From contig JAQBQL010000270.1 in NCBI GenBank assembly GCA_028287035.1, positions 1 through 31,778 of the forward strand: 31,778 bases of DNA, read 5' to 3'. Source of the DNA: Labilithrix sp. GTDB taxonomy: Bacteria > Myxococcota > Polyangia > Polyangiales > Polyangiaceae. A program made the position numbers and the translations under genes. This document shows, piece after piece, positions 8,380 through 16,430 of the stretch. The notes beneath the pieces are model-generated. The model had not been told where the DNA came from, searched no databases, and saw nothing but the letters and a program-made list of their open reading frames with translations. Numbering within the stretch: position 1 is the stretch's first letter; each line of letters begins with the position of its first letter.

Positions 8380-8395
8380 CCGCGCCGCGGCGCGG
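8380..8395. terminator. 16-bp perfect palindrome between convergent stop codons
   Basis: CCGCGCCGCGGCGCGG is its own reverse complement and nearly fills the 17-base gap between the stop of zwf (8379) and the stop of the convergent lipoprotein gene (8397). It could form a GC hairpin on either transcript and act as a two-way terminator, but there is no T tract on either side. Confidence 0.4.
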
Positions 8396-8396
8396 C

Positions 8397-9455
8397 TCAG
8401 GGGATGCGGCGATGCTCGCCGCTGGGCCGTAGCTCCACCTCGCCGCCCGCGAGGACGACGCGCAGCGCTCCGCGCTCGGGCCTCGTCACGAGGATCCGCT
8501 CGTGTCCCGCGAGGACGCGGCGCGCCGCTCCGAGGTCGACGGGCTGCGGCCAGAGCGCGGCGCCCGCGTCGTCGTAGCGGAAGGCGAGCGCGTGGTCGAC
8601 GTCGCGGTCCTCGCCGGGCGACTGCGAGTACTGCACGAGCACGAAGCTCGACGGCGTGTCGGCGGCGAGCGTCGCCGGGGCGGTGGTCCGCCACCGTGCG
8701 CCGAGCACCTTTCCTTCGGGACCCCACGCGACGTTGCCGCCGTCGGTGATGAGCTGGGCGCGCGTCTCGGTCGGCCCGGCGGCGACGATGACGTAGCCGT
8801 GCGTCGGCCAGTAGAGCAGCGAGAGGGCATCGCACGTCTTCGTCTCGAGCGCGGCGAAGTCCGCGAAGGGCGAGCCGTCCTCGTCCCAGAGCCGCAGCGC
8901 GACGCGCGACGTCGGCGGATCACAGACGGCGATCGCGAAGCGTCCCTCGGGTCCTCCCGCCAGCGCGATCGACGTGACGGGGGCCTGGATGCCGGCGGTG
9001 GGCCGCTCCCGCGACCAGCGCACGGCGTTCGCCTCGTCGACCACCATCACGAGCGGATTCTCGGGCGAGCCATCCTTCCGCTCGGCGTAGACGAGCGCCG
9101 CTCGCCGCTTGTCGTCGGTGAGCTCGGTCAGCTGGAGACCGATCGAGGCAGGCATCACGCCTCCGAACTGCTTCTGGAGGAGCGGCAGGTTCGCCGCGAG
9201 CACCGGCTCCGCCTGCGCGCGCGCGACGGCGCGGCGCCGGGCTTCCATCGCGTCGCCGGGATGCGCTTTGCGCCTCGGGCCGCCATCACGCGCGCTGCTC
9301 TGGGCGTCGGCGGGCGGGTCCGTCGACGCGGCGGCATCGGGCGCGCTCGCGGTCACGGCGGCATCGGGGCCCGCGCCGCCATCGCCGGAGCCCGCGGGCC
9401 GCGCGCAGGCCGCGAGCAGCAGCACGCCGAGGGCAGCGCCCCTCCTCATCCTCAT
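8397..9455 (-). CDS. Lipoprotein of unknown function, coupled to polX
   Basis: This 352-residue protein starts at the ATG at 9455, whose last two bases form part of the polX stop codon (ATGA overlap), so translation is probably coupled. A second ATG two codons on (9449) is also possible. The signal peptide ends in LLLAAC, with Cys17 as the lipidation site. An Ala/Asp/Gly-rich spacer runs to about residue 65. The rest is a series of predicted beta-strand-like segments with recurring D-x-G and W motifs (VRWSRERP, LRLWDEDGSPF, NVAWGPEGK), reminiscent of a beta-propeller, though no clear repeat register can be assigned by eye. Location is probably the periplasmic face of the envelope. No enzyme motif is visible. 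Confidence 0.82.
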   Translation of the reverse strand: MRMRRGAALGVLLLAACARPAGSGDGGAGPDAAVTASAPDAAASTDPPADAQSSARDGGPRRKAHPGDAMEARRRAVARAQAEPVLAANLPLLQKQFGGVMPASIGLQLTELTDDKRRAALVYAERKDGSPENPLVMVVDEANAVRWSRERPTAGIQAPVTSIALAGGPEGRFAIAVCDPPTSRVALRLWDEDGSPFADFAALETKTCDALSLLYWPTHGYVIVAAGPTETRAQLITDGGNVAWGPEGKVLGARWRTTAPATLAADTPSSFVLVQYSQSPGEDRDVDHALAFRYDDAGAALWPQPVDLGAARRVLAGHERILVTRPERGALRVVLAGGEVELRPSGEHRRIP

Positions 9456-11203
9456 CCTCGGCTCCGGCGGGCGGCCCGCCACGCGGTGAGCTCCTCTGCC
9501 GAGCGCGTGTTGAGGACGTGCTCCGCCGACAGCCAGGCGCGGCGCGCGATGCCGATCCCGTAGCGCAGGTGACCGAGCTCGCGGACGCCGTGCGCGTCGC
9601 TGTTCAGCACCACCGGCACGCCCATGTCGCGCGCCATCTTCGCGGCGATCTCGTCGACGTCGAGGCGGTGCGGCGAGCAATTGAGCTCGATGGCGACGCC
9701 GGTGCGCTTCATCGCCTGGAGGACCGCCTCGAGATCGATGGCGCTCGGCTCGCGGTACCCCAGCTGACGCCCCGTGGGATGGCCGAGGCAGTCCATCTTT
9801 CCGGACTCGACGGCGCGCACCACGCGCTTCGTCATCTCGTCCCGGCTCATGCGGAGATGCTGGTGCACGCTGCCGACCACCCAGTCGAGGTCGCCGAGCG
9901 CGTCCTCGACGTCGAGGGTACCGTCGCCGAGGATGTCGGCCTCGATTCCGGCGAAGAGCCGGAGCCTGCCGCCCATCTTCGCCTCGACGCTCCGGATGTG
10001 CTCCCTCTGCGTGCGAAGCCGCGCGGCACTCATCCCGCGCACGAAGGTGAGCGACTCGGAGTGCTCGGTGATGGCGACGTACGAATGTCCGGCCGCCACA
10101 GCCGCCTCGGCCATCTGCTCGAGCGTGCTCTTCCCGTCGGTCTCCGTCGTGTGCATGTGGAGGTCGCCGCGGAGGTCGGAGAGCTCGACGAGCTTCGGCA
10201 GCCGGCTCTCGCTGCCCAGGCGCGCCGCCTCGATCTCGCCGCGGTTCTCGCGCAGCTCGGGTTCCATCCACCGGAGGCCGATCGCCTCGTACACCGCGGA
10301 CTCGGACTCGCCCGCGAGCTTCTTGCCGTCGGCGTCGAACACGCCGTACTCGCTCACCTTCAGCTTCTTCTTCACCGCGAGCGTGCGCATCGCGACGTTG
10401 TGGTCCTTCGACCCCGTGAAGTACTGGAGGGCCGCGCCCCAGGCGTGGGGCGGCACCACCCGGAGATCGCACTGCATCCCGCTGCTCAGGACGACGCTGC
10501 TCTTCGTGTCGCCGCGGCCGAGCACCTCGACGACGTCGGCCGCCTCCACGAACGCGGCCATGATCGCGGGCGCGTCCTCGCTCCGCGCGGCGACCAGGAT
10601 GTCGAGGTCGCCCACGGTCTCGGCGCGGCGTCGCAGGCTGCCCGCGTAGTCGCACGCGAGCACGCCCGGCACGGCGCGCATGCGTTCGAGTATGGCCTCG
10701 GCGGCGAGCAGCGCCTCGGCCATCGGCCGCCGCTTCGGGGCAGCGGCGCGCTTGCGGAACGCCTCGATCGCGACGAGCAGCTTCTCCTCGCGCTTCTGAC
10801 CGAACCGCGGCAGGTCGCGGAGCTCGCCGGCCTTTGCCGCGGCCTCGAGCTGATCGATCGACGTGATGCCCCGCTCCTTCCACACCTGCTGCGCGGTCTT
10901 GAGGCCGAGACCCGGCACGTCCATGAGCTCGGCGAGCCCGGGCGGCAGCTTCTTGCGGAGCTCGTCGGCCTCGGCGAGCACGCCCGTGTCGGCGAGCTCC
11001 TTGAGGCGCTTGATGACGCCGTCGCCGACGCCGCGCACGTCCTTGGCTTTGCCGGCCCGGACGAGGTCGAGCACGCTGTCCGGGTTGCCCTCGATGGCGC
11101 GGGCGGCGGTGCGGAAGGCCCGCACCTTGAAGACGGCGATCCCGGAGAGCTCCTGGAGGTCGGCGAGGTCCTCGAGGGCGCGGGCGAGGGCGACGTTGTC
11201 CAT
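9452..11203 (-). CDS. polX: Family X DNA polymerase with PHP domain (PolX)
   Basis: This 583-residue protein has the full bacterial PolX layout. An N-terminal 8-kDa-like and helix-hairpin-helix region (VRGVGDGVIKRL, MDVPGLGLKTAQQ) is followed by a nucleotidyltransferase palm with GSLRRR (188-193), the metal-binding pair GDLDIL (Asp199, Asp201), Asp246 in QCDLRV, and YFTGS (261-265). The C-terminal PHP metal-dependent phosphoesterase shows DLHMHT (His349, His351), Glu421, HQH (447-449), His475 and DAH (536-538). Such enzymes fill short gaps in base-excision repair, and the PHP domain gives 3'-5' exonuclease activity. The PHP metal ligands look complete. The gene ends in an ATGA overlap with a lipoprotein gene and begins 24 bases after another lipoprotein gene. 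Confidence 0.97.
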   Translation of the reverse strand: MDNVALARALEDLADLQELSGIAVFKVRAFRTAARAIEGNPDSVLDLVRAGKAKDVRGVGDGVIKRLKELADTGVLAEADELRKKLPPGLAELMDVPGLGLKTAQQVWKERGITSIDQLEAAAKAGELRDLPRFGQKREEKLLVAIEAFRKRAAAPKRRPMAEALLAAEAILERMRAVPGVLACDYAGSLRRRAETVGDLDILVAARSEDAPAIMAAFVEAADVVEVLGRGDTKSSVVLSSGMQCDLRVVPPHAWGAALQYFTGSKDHNVAMRTLAVKKKLKVSEYGVFDADGKKLAGESESAVYEAIGLRWMEPELRENRGEIEAARLGSESRLPKLVELSDLRGDLHMHTTETDGKSTLEQMAEAAVAAGHSYVAITEHSESLTFVRGMSAARLRTQREHIRSVEAKMGGRLRLFAGIEADILGDGTLDVEDALGDLDWVVGSVHQHLRMSRDEMTKRVVRAVESGKMDCLGHPTGRQLGYREPSAIDLEAVLQAMKRTGVAIELNCSPHRLDVDEIAAKMARDMGVPVVLNSDAHGVRELGHLRYGIGIARRAWLSAEHVLNTRSAEELTAWRAARRSRG

Positions 11204-11227
11204 GCGACGGTGTTCTAGCGCGGGCGG

Positions 11228-12208
11228 CTACAGCACGCAGCCGATGCGCTTCGGGTCGACGGCGATCTCGTCGACCCACATCTCGAAGGGACCGCTCGAC
11301 GTCTGGTACTCCTGCCAGCCGAACCAGAGCGCGTTGAATTCGGGAAGCACGTAGGGGTTCGTGTTGCCGCCGTGCTTGGCGGCGGTGGTGGCGAGCGAAG
11401 GATGCTCGACGGCGTCCCAGAAGAACTTCGTCTCGTCGTGCTCACCGTCGTGCATCCACTCGATGCACATCCATTCCTTGGTGGGCACCGCGCGCACGGC
11501 GTTGGTCGGGTCCTTGTCGCTGTTCGTCCAGTCGCCGGTGCCCGTCGCCGAGCTGCCGCTATCGGTGCCGACACCGAAGTGGTTGGCCCCGTTCTGGAGC
11601 TGACCGCTCAGCCGGATCTCGCCCTGCACGCCCGTGCCCGTGGCGGCCGCGAACGTCCAGTGCGAGTACGTCATCGCGGGGGGCGCCGGGAGGCTCGCGA
11701 AGTACACGAACGCGCGCGCCCAGTACGTGTTGTTGGTGGCCGGGAACGTCTTCGTCTCCTTCACGTAGGAGGCGCCGTTCGCGTTCATCTTGATGTGCAG
11801 CGCCTTGGCGCCGCGCGCCTTCTGGACGCCGTCGATGGTGGGCGCGGTGCCCGTCACCTTCCACGTCGTCGTGTCGAGCGTGCCGCTCTCGAAGTCCTCG
11901 CACAGCTGGAGGCCGGCGCCGGCGCAGCGGCTCGCGCCGAAGAACGCGGTGCGGTTCGTGGAGAGATCGCGCGCGCCCCCCGCATCGGCGCCGGCCTCGG
12001 CCGCGTCGACGCCGGCATCGGCGCCGCTCGTCCCGCTGGAGCCGCTCGTCCCGCTGGTCCCGCTGGAGCCGCTCGTTCCGCTGGTGCCGCTGCTCGAGCT
12101 GGCGCTCCCCGCATCGAGCGCGGCCGGCGCGTCGTCCGGCGAGCTGCTGCAGGCGAAGAGCACCAGGCCGGCGAGCATGCCGGCAGAGACGACGCGGGGC
12201 GTAGGCAT
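11228..12208 (-). CDS. Lipoprotein with lectin/glucanase-like (Cip1-like?) domain
   Basis: This 326-residue protein starts at the ATG at 12208. The signal peptide ends in LVLFAC, giving a lipidated Cys. A Ser/Gly/Thr tripeptide-repeat linker and an Ala/Asp/Gly spacer follow. The C-terminal ~220 residues begin with CEDFESGTLDTTTW, then alternate beta-strand-like segments with many aromatics (TYWARAFVYF, YSHWTFAAATG, WMCIEWMHDGE, FFWDAVEH, LWFGWQEYQ) and end in MWVDEIAVDPKRIGC. This resembles concanavalin-A-like jelly-roll proteins such as Cip1-type or polysaccharide-lyase-like domains, which bind or cleave carbohydrate. The assignment is by style, not by a diagnostic motif. It is probably surface- or periplasm-exposed. 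Confidence 0.8.
   Translation of the reverse strand: MPTPRVVSAGMLAGLVLFACSSSPDDAPAALDAGSASSSSGTSGTSGSSGTSGTSGSSGTSGADAGVDAAEAGADAGGARDLSTNRTAFFGASRCAGAGLQLCEDFESGTLDTTTWKVTGTAPTIDGVQKARGAKALHIKMNANGASYVKETKTFPATNNTYWARAFVYFASLPAPPAMTYSHWTFAAATGTGVQGEIRLSGQLQNGANHFGVGTDSGSSATGTGDWTNSDKDPTNAVRAVPTKEWMCIEWMHDGEHDETKFFWDAVEHPSLATTAAKHGGNTNPYVLPEFNALWFGWQEYQTSSGPFEMWVDEIAVDPKRIGCVL
12024..12086. repeat. Short tandem repeat coding for a Ser-Gly-Thr linker
   Basis: Nine-base variants of CCGCTSGTS repeat in tandem, some arranged as 18- and 27-base higher-order units (12024-12041, 12042-12068, 12069-12086). On the minus strand they encode the SGT/SGS linker of the lectin-like lipoprotein. Unit length is a multiple of three, so copy-number change would alter linker length without a frameshift. 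Confidence 0.75.
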
Positions 12209-12256
12209 CCCGTCAGCGTACCCGTGCGCCGAGCGGCGCACGAGACGGAGCGCCGA

Positions 12257-12565
12257 TCAGACCGACTTGCGCCGGAAGGCCGGAGCCTGGGTGGGAGCAG
12301 GAGCGCGCGACTTGGCAGCGGACGCCGCCGCGCCCGCATCCTTGGCGCGGGCGGGCTGATGCGCACGGTCCGTGGCGCCCGTGCTCTTCGCCTCGGCCTC
12401 GGCAGCCTCGGCCTCCGCAGCCTCGGCGGCGGCAGCAGCTGCGGCAGCCGTGGCAGCGGCCGCGGCGAGCTCCGCCGACCTCGCCGCGTCATCCGCCGCG
12501 AGATGGCACTTCTTGTACTTCTGACCCGAGCCGCAGTGGCAGGGATCGTTACGACCGACCTTCAT
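12257..12565 (-). CDS. SEC-C zinc-motif protein with Ala/Glu-rich tail
   Basis: This 102-residue protein opens with [21 protein letters not shown], the SEC-C motif in which three Cys and a His bind zinc. The same motif forms the C-terminal tail of SecA and occurs as a stand-alone module in many small proteins, where it mediates protein contacts. The rest is an Ala/Glu-rich helix-forming segment (about 28-60), then a Lys/Ala/Pro-rich, probably disordered tail. The first methionine fits the family start exactly. It sits 48 bases upstream of the lectin-like lipoprotein gene and could share its transcript. The partner is unknown; a link to secretion or ribosomes is only a family-level guess. Confidence 0.88.
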   Translation of the reverse strand: MKVGRNDPCHCGSGQKYKKCHLAADDAARSAELAAAAATAAAAAAAAEAAEAEAAEAEAKSTGATDRAHQPARAKDAGAAASAAKSRAPAPTQAPAFRRKSV

Positions 12566-12627
12566 GGACCGGCGAGCTTAGCGCACCCGCGAACCCACAG
12601 GTACGGCCGATGCTTCATCTGCTGTCC

Positions 12628-12783
12628 ATGAACACCGGCGACAAGGAACAGCAGGCCAAGCAGGAAGCGACCCGGAAGCCCGGCCGCGACGACGTGCACG
12701 AGCAGCGCGAGCCCGACCAGGGTCAGGAAGGCAAGGTCGAGCAGACCGGCGTCCCGCACCAGAAGGAGGACGGGACCGTCTGA
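12628..12783 (+). CDS. Tiny, highly charged protein (51 residues)
   Basis: This reading frame encodes a 51-residue hydrophilic protein rich in Gln, Glu, Lys and Asp (MNTGDKEQQAKQEATRKPG..., ending QKEDGTV). It has no hydrophobic segment. All but about four of its 50 codons after the start end in G or C, matching real genes here; that is the main support. The in-frame ATG at 12610 would add six residues using atypical codons (CTT, CAT), so I prefer 12628. No clear ribosome site is visible. The protein is probably disordered and cytosolic. It is followed 13 bases later by the convergent end of the pseudokinase-DsbA gene. Family not recognised. Confidence 0.6.
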   Translation: MNTGDKEQQAKQEATRKPGRDDVHEQREPDQGQEGKVEQTGVPHQKEDGTV

Positions 12784-12796
12784 CGACGGCTCGCGG

Positions 12797-15610
12797 TCAG
12801 CGTGCCCCCGCCTCGGCGAGGGCGCGCTCGACGAGCTTGGCGAAGGCCGGGTACGGCTGGGCGCCCGACAGGTAGTAGTCGTTCACGAGGAAGGACGGCG
12901 TGCCCGCGATGTCGATCTCGCCGGCCGCGGCGTCATCGGCATCGACCGCCGCCTTGTGACGGTGATCGTCGAGCGCGGCCCGGAAGCGCTTCATGTCGAG
13001 GCCGAACCGGCTCGCATCCGCCTCGAGATCGAGACGCCCGAGCCGCTTCTGGTCCTGCATGAAGAGGCCGTGCGCGGTGATCCACGTCTTCGTGCCCTTC
13101 TGCGCGAAGATCTCGCGCGCGGCCTCCGCGGCGAGCGCCGCTTCGGGGTGCATCGGCAGCGGCTTGTCGCGCCAGACGAGCATCACGCGGTCGCCGTACT
13201 CCTTGAGCAGCTGCTCGAGCGTCGGCTCGACGCGCGCGCAGAACGGGCATTCGTAATCGGCCCACTCCTGGATGACGACCTTCGCGCCCTTCGTCCCGCG
13301 GAAGGGGACGCCGCTCGGTACCGGCGGCGCATGGCGCGTCTCGGGGTCGGGCGCCGCCTTCGCGTCGCGCATCAAGGACGCGTACCAGTCCTTGGCGGCG
13401 ACGCTGCGCTGACCGTCGAACTTCTTGAGCTCGTCGTCGATGATCGCCTTCAGCTTGTCGAAGGGTTGCGCGCCCGCGAGCTCGTGACCGTTGATGAAGA
13501 AGGTGGGCGTGCCGCGCCCCGCGCCGCCGCCCGCCCCGTCGCCGAGGTCCCGATCGATGTCCTTCCGGTGCTTGCGGTCGCGAATGGCGGCGCGCACCTT
13601 CGCGGCGTCCAGACCGAGGGCGGCGCCGATCGCGGCGAGGTCGCCGTCCTCGAGACGAGGCTGGGCATCGAACAGCTTGTCGTGCGCGCTCCAGAAGGCG
13701 GCGTCGCCCTTCTCGGCGCGGGCCTCGAGCGCGAGCTCGGCGGCCGCCTCGGCGCGGGGATGAAACGGAAGCGGATTGTTCTTCCACACGATCCGGACGC
13801 GGTCGCCATAGGTGTCGCGCACCTTGTCGAGCGTCGCCTCGGCGCGCTTGCAGTAGGTGCACTGGAAGTCCCCGTACTCGACGATCGTGACCGGCGCATC
13901 GACGTTGCCGCGCACCGGCGAGCCGTCCACGGGGACGCGCCAGACCGTCGGCGGAGCGGCGTCGTCCTCGTCCTCGTGCTCGTCCTCGTGCTTCGCCGCC
14001 GGGTCGTGCGCGAAGTTCTCGGTCGAGCGCACGACGTAGATCCGGTCGCGCGGGATCCCCGCCTTGACCGCGGCCTGCGCGGCCGGGAGCTCGGCGTCGA
14101 TGAGCGACTTGAACTTCGCGAGGGGCTGCGCGCCCGACAGCAGCAGGCCGTTGATGCGGAAGGACGGCGTGCCCGTCGCGTCCACGCGCTTGGCGACCGC
14201 GAGGTCCTCGTCGATCTTCGCGTCGAGCGCGGCCGGGGACGCGAGCAGCTTGTCGAAGGCGAGCCCGTCGGCGCCCGCCTCGACCGCCCACGCGCGGAGC
14301 GACTCGGGGTGCCCGAGGTCGGCCTGGTGCTGGAACGCGAGAGCGTTGAAGCGGAAGAAGGCCGCGCTGCCTTTGAGCACGAACACGGCCTGTCCGGCGC
14401 GCGCCGCGGGCCGCGCGTTCTGGTGGAACGGCAGGGGGTCGTTCTTCCACACGATCCGCAGCTGCGTCGGTCCGTAGGTCGTCTTCAGCTGCTCCAGCGT
14501 CGGCTCGGCGCGCTTGCAGAACGGACACTGCAGCTCGGAGAAGACGACCATCGTCACCGGAGCACCGCGATCGCCCCACGTCGGGTCCTTGCTCGAGACC
14601 GGTACCGGCGAGGCCGCATCGGACCACGTGGTCGCCGCTTCGGTGGACCGCTTTGCCTTGCTGCTGCGTAGCGCGAGCGCGATGGCCCCGCCCGCGAGAA
14701 CGACGAGCATCATCGCGAGCACCACGCCTCCGACCACCCACTTCACCCAGCCCGTATCGGCGGGCGGCGGCATCACGAATCCGGGAGGCGGCGGGTAGGT
14801 GCCAGGCGGGGCGGGCGCGGGCCGGGGAGCACGGAGCGCGGCGGCCATCGCCGCGGCATCGACGAAGCGGTCTTCGCGGCGCCAGGCGAGCGACCGGTCC
14901 ACCACCGCCGCGAGCGCAGGATCGACCTGCGGCAGCACGTTGCGAAGCGGCTGGCCCGGCGTGGGTCCTTCGTGGATCGCGTGGCCGGTCAGCGCGCGGA
15001 AGAGCACCGCCCCGGCTGCCCAGACGTCGGTCGCGGGCGAGGCCGGCTCGCCGCTGGCCTGCTCGGGCGCGGTGGCCTGCGCGGTCGGACGCGAGGTCCC
15101 GAAGCCGAGGAGATGAAGTGACCGGTCGGTCGAGACGAGCATCTTCTCGGCGGAGACCGCCCCGTGCACGATCCCCTTCGCATGCGCGGCGGCGAGGACG
15201 TCGAGCAGCTGGAGGACGACGGGCACGACGTCCGGCGCGGCGAGCCTACCGCCGGCGCGCGCGACGACCTCGGCCAGCGTCTGCCCCACGGCGAGCTCCA
15301 TGACGAGGATCAGCGCGCCGTCCTCGGCCGCCGCGTCGTCGAGGATGCGCACCGCGCCCGGATGATCCACGCGGTTTGCCTCGTTCGCGGCGCGCACGAG
15401 CGCCTCGCGCGCCTCGGTCGAGGCGGCGAGCTGCTCGTGCACGACCTTGACGGCGACCCGGTTGCCGTTGCGGTGCGACGCCCGGTACACCGCCCCCGTC
15501 GCGCCCACCCCGAGCACCTGCTCGAGGGTGTAGCGCCCGCAGAGGGTCTGGCCGACTCGCGCCTCGACGGTCGTGCGGGTCGCCGGATCGAGGGGATCTT
15601 GGGTGCTCAT
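12797..15610 (-). CDS. Pseudokinase - membrane helix - three tandem DsbA-like thioredoxin domains
   Basis: The product has 937 residues. Residues ~20-262 have a Hanks-kinase fold with a glycine-loop-like GVGATGAVY (34-42) and Lys55 in VAVK. The HRDLKxxN motif is replaced by HGAVSAEKM (149-157) and DFG by GFG (169-171), so the catalytic Asp, Asn and metal-binding Asp are gone: a pseudokinase. A Pro-rich segment (262-284) precedes one transmembrane helix (about 288-314). Three DsbA/thioredoxin-like domains follow, with CPFC (362-365), CTYC (584-587) and CPFC (788-791), each with its cis-Pro motif (GTPSF 480, GTPTF 700, GTPSF 903). Domains 1 and 2 are joined by an acidic linker (about 541-550). 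Intact CxxC motifs predict disulfide exchange in the periplasm if the kinase end is cytosolic. However, basic RSSKAKR just after the helix goes against simple positive-inside topology. Divergent from a HAMP-protein gene, 73 bases away. Confidence 0.93.
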   Translation of the reverse strand: MSTQDPLDPATRTTVEARVGQTLCGRYTLEQVLGVGATGAVYRASHRNGNRVAVKVVHEQLAASTEAREALVRAANEANRVDHPGAVRILDDAAAEDGALILVMELAVGQTLAEVVARAGGRLAAPDVVPVVLQLLDVLAAAHAKGIVHGAVSAEKMLVSTDRSLHLLGFGTSRPTAQATAPEQASGEPASPATDVWAAGAVLFRALTGHAIHEGPTPGQPLRNVLPQVDPALAAVVDRSLAWRREDRFVDAAAMAAALRAPRPAPAPPGTYPPPPGFVMPPPADTGWVKWVVGGVVLAMMLVVLAGGAIALALRSSKAKRSTEAATTWSDAASPVPVSSKDPTWGDRGAPVTMVVFSELQCPFCKRAEPTLEQLKTTYGPTQLRIVWKNDPLPFHQNARPAARAGQAVFVLKGSAAFFRFNALAFQHQADLGHPESLRAWAVEAGADGLAFDKLLASPAALDAKIDEDLAVAKRVDATGTPSFRINGLLLSGAQPLAKFKSLIDAELPAAQAAVKAGIPRDRIYVVRSTENFAHDPAAKHEDEHEDEDDAAPPTVWRVPVDGSPVRGNVDAPVTIVEYGDFQCTYCKRAEATLDKVRDTYGDRVRIVWKNNPLPFHPRAEAAAELALEARAEKGDAAFWSAHDKLFDAQPRLEDGDLAAIGAALGLDAAKVRAAIRDRKHRKDIDRDLGDGAGGGAGRGTPTFFINGHELAGAQPFDKLKAIIDDELKKFDGQRSVAAKDWYASLMRDAKAAPDPETRHAPPVPSGVPFRGTKGAKVVIQEWADYECPFCARVEPTLEQLLKEYGDRVMLVWRDKPLPMHPEAALAAEAAREIFAQKGTKTWITAHGLFMQDQKRLGRLDLEADASRFGLDMKRFRAALDDHRHKAAVDADDAAAGEIDIAGTPSFLVNDYYLSGAQPYPAFAKLVERALAEAGAR

Positions 15611-15683
15611 CGGGGGAGCCGATGCTAGCGCATGGTCCGGGGGTTGGCCCGTTACCGTGCGGCCGGTCTACGATGGCAGGATC

Positions 15684-16430
15684 ATGGCCGCCCACGCGCG
15701 CAGCAAGAAGTCGTATCTCCTGGATCCGCGCTTCCAGCTGAAATGGACCAGTTACCTCGTCGTGTCGGTCCTCGTCGTCGCGACCGGGCTCGGGGCGGTC
15801 ATCGCGAAGACCGCCGGCCGCGCGTCGGACACCGCGCAGCTCGCCGTCCAGGAAGCAGAGCGAGCCTTCGAGGAGTCGCGATCGAACTCGATCCTGGCGC
15901 GGCGGAGCGTGCAGCTCGCCGGCAACGACGACCCGAACCTCACCGCGGTCATGGACGAGTCGCTCGCGCAGGTCGACGCCCAGTCGGTGAAGGACCTCGC
16001 CGACGTGCGCAGCCGCCAGGCCGACATCGCGCGTGACCGGAAGAACCTGCAGCTCGAGCTCGTGGTCGGCGGCATCGTCCTCGTGCTCCTCCTGATCCTC
16101 ATGGGCGTCGTCATCACCCATCGCATCGTCGGCCCGGTGCACAAGATGAAGCGCCTCCTGCGCCGGGTGAGCACCGGGCGGCTCGCGATCGAGGAGCGGC
16201 TGCGGCGCGGCGACGAGCTCGAGGATCTCTTCGATGCCTTCTTACAGATGACCTACTCGCTGCGCGCCATCCAGGCGGCGCGCCTTCGCACGCTCGACGC
16301 CACCTTGCGCCGGGCCGAGGCGACGGGCGCCGACCATGACGTGCTCGCGGGCATGCGCGTCCTCCGCGCGCAGATGGTGCTCGGCATGGAACCGCGCCGG
16401 ACCTCGGTGCTGCCCGAGCAGGCGAGCTGA
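15684..16430 (+). CDS. Two-helix membrane sensor-like protein with HAMP domain, no output domain
   Basis: This 248-residue protein starts at the ATG at 15684, just after GGCAGGA. Residues 1-20 are basic and cytosolic. TM1 is at about 21-43. A mostly helical periplasmic loop of ~78 residues follows, then TM2 at about 122-146, a HAMP-type linker from about 147 (RIVGPVHKMKRLLRRVSTG) and a coiled-coil-like helix (about 180-232). No histidine kinase, cyclase or methyl-accepting domain follows. It may therefore pass a signal to a separate partner, plausibly the TerB-like protein whose start codon overlaps its stop. The layout resembles small YLLDPRFQLK-starting membrane proteins that I associate with Myxococcota, but I cannot name the family. 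Divergent from the pseudokinase-DsbA gene. Confidence 0.85.
   Translation: MAAHARSKKSYLLDPRFQLKWTSYLVVSVLVVATGLGAVIAKTAGRASDTAQLAVQEAERAFEESRSNSILARRSVQLAGNDDPNLTAVMDESLAQVDAQSVKDLADVRSRQADIARDRKNLQLELVVGGIVLVLLLILMGVVITHRIVGPVHKMKRLLRRVSTGRLAIEERLRRGDELEDLFDAFLQMTYSLRAIQAARLRTLDATLRRAEATGADHDVLAGMRVLRAQMVLGMEPRRTSVLPEQAS

Noticed and set aside
12610..12627. Upstream ATG for the 51-residue protein
   Set aside because: It would add MLHLLS using T-ending codons unlike the rest of the gene. It remains possible because AGG lies before it.
12562..12759. Small hydrophobic protein on minus in the gap after the SEC-C gene
   Set aside because: It is the complement of the Glu/Gln-rich small protein (GAG/CAG reads as CTC/CTG, hence Leu-rich). 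More of its codons end in A or T than in the plus frame, and its end overlaps the start of the SEC-C gene.
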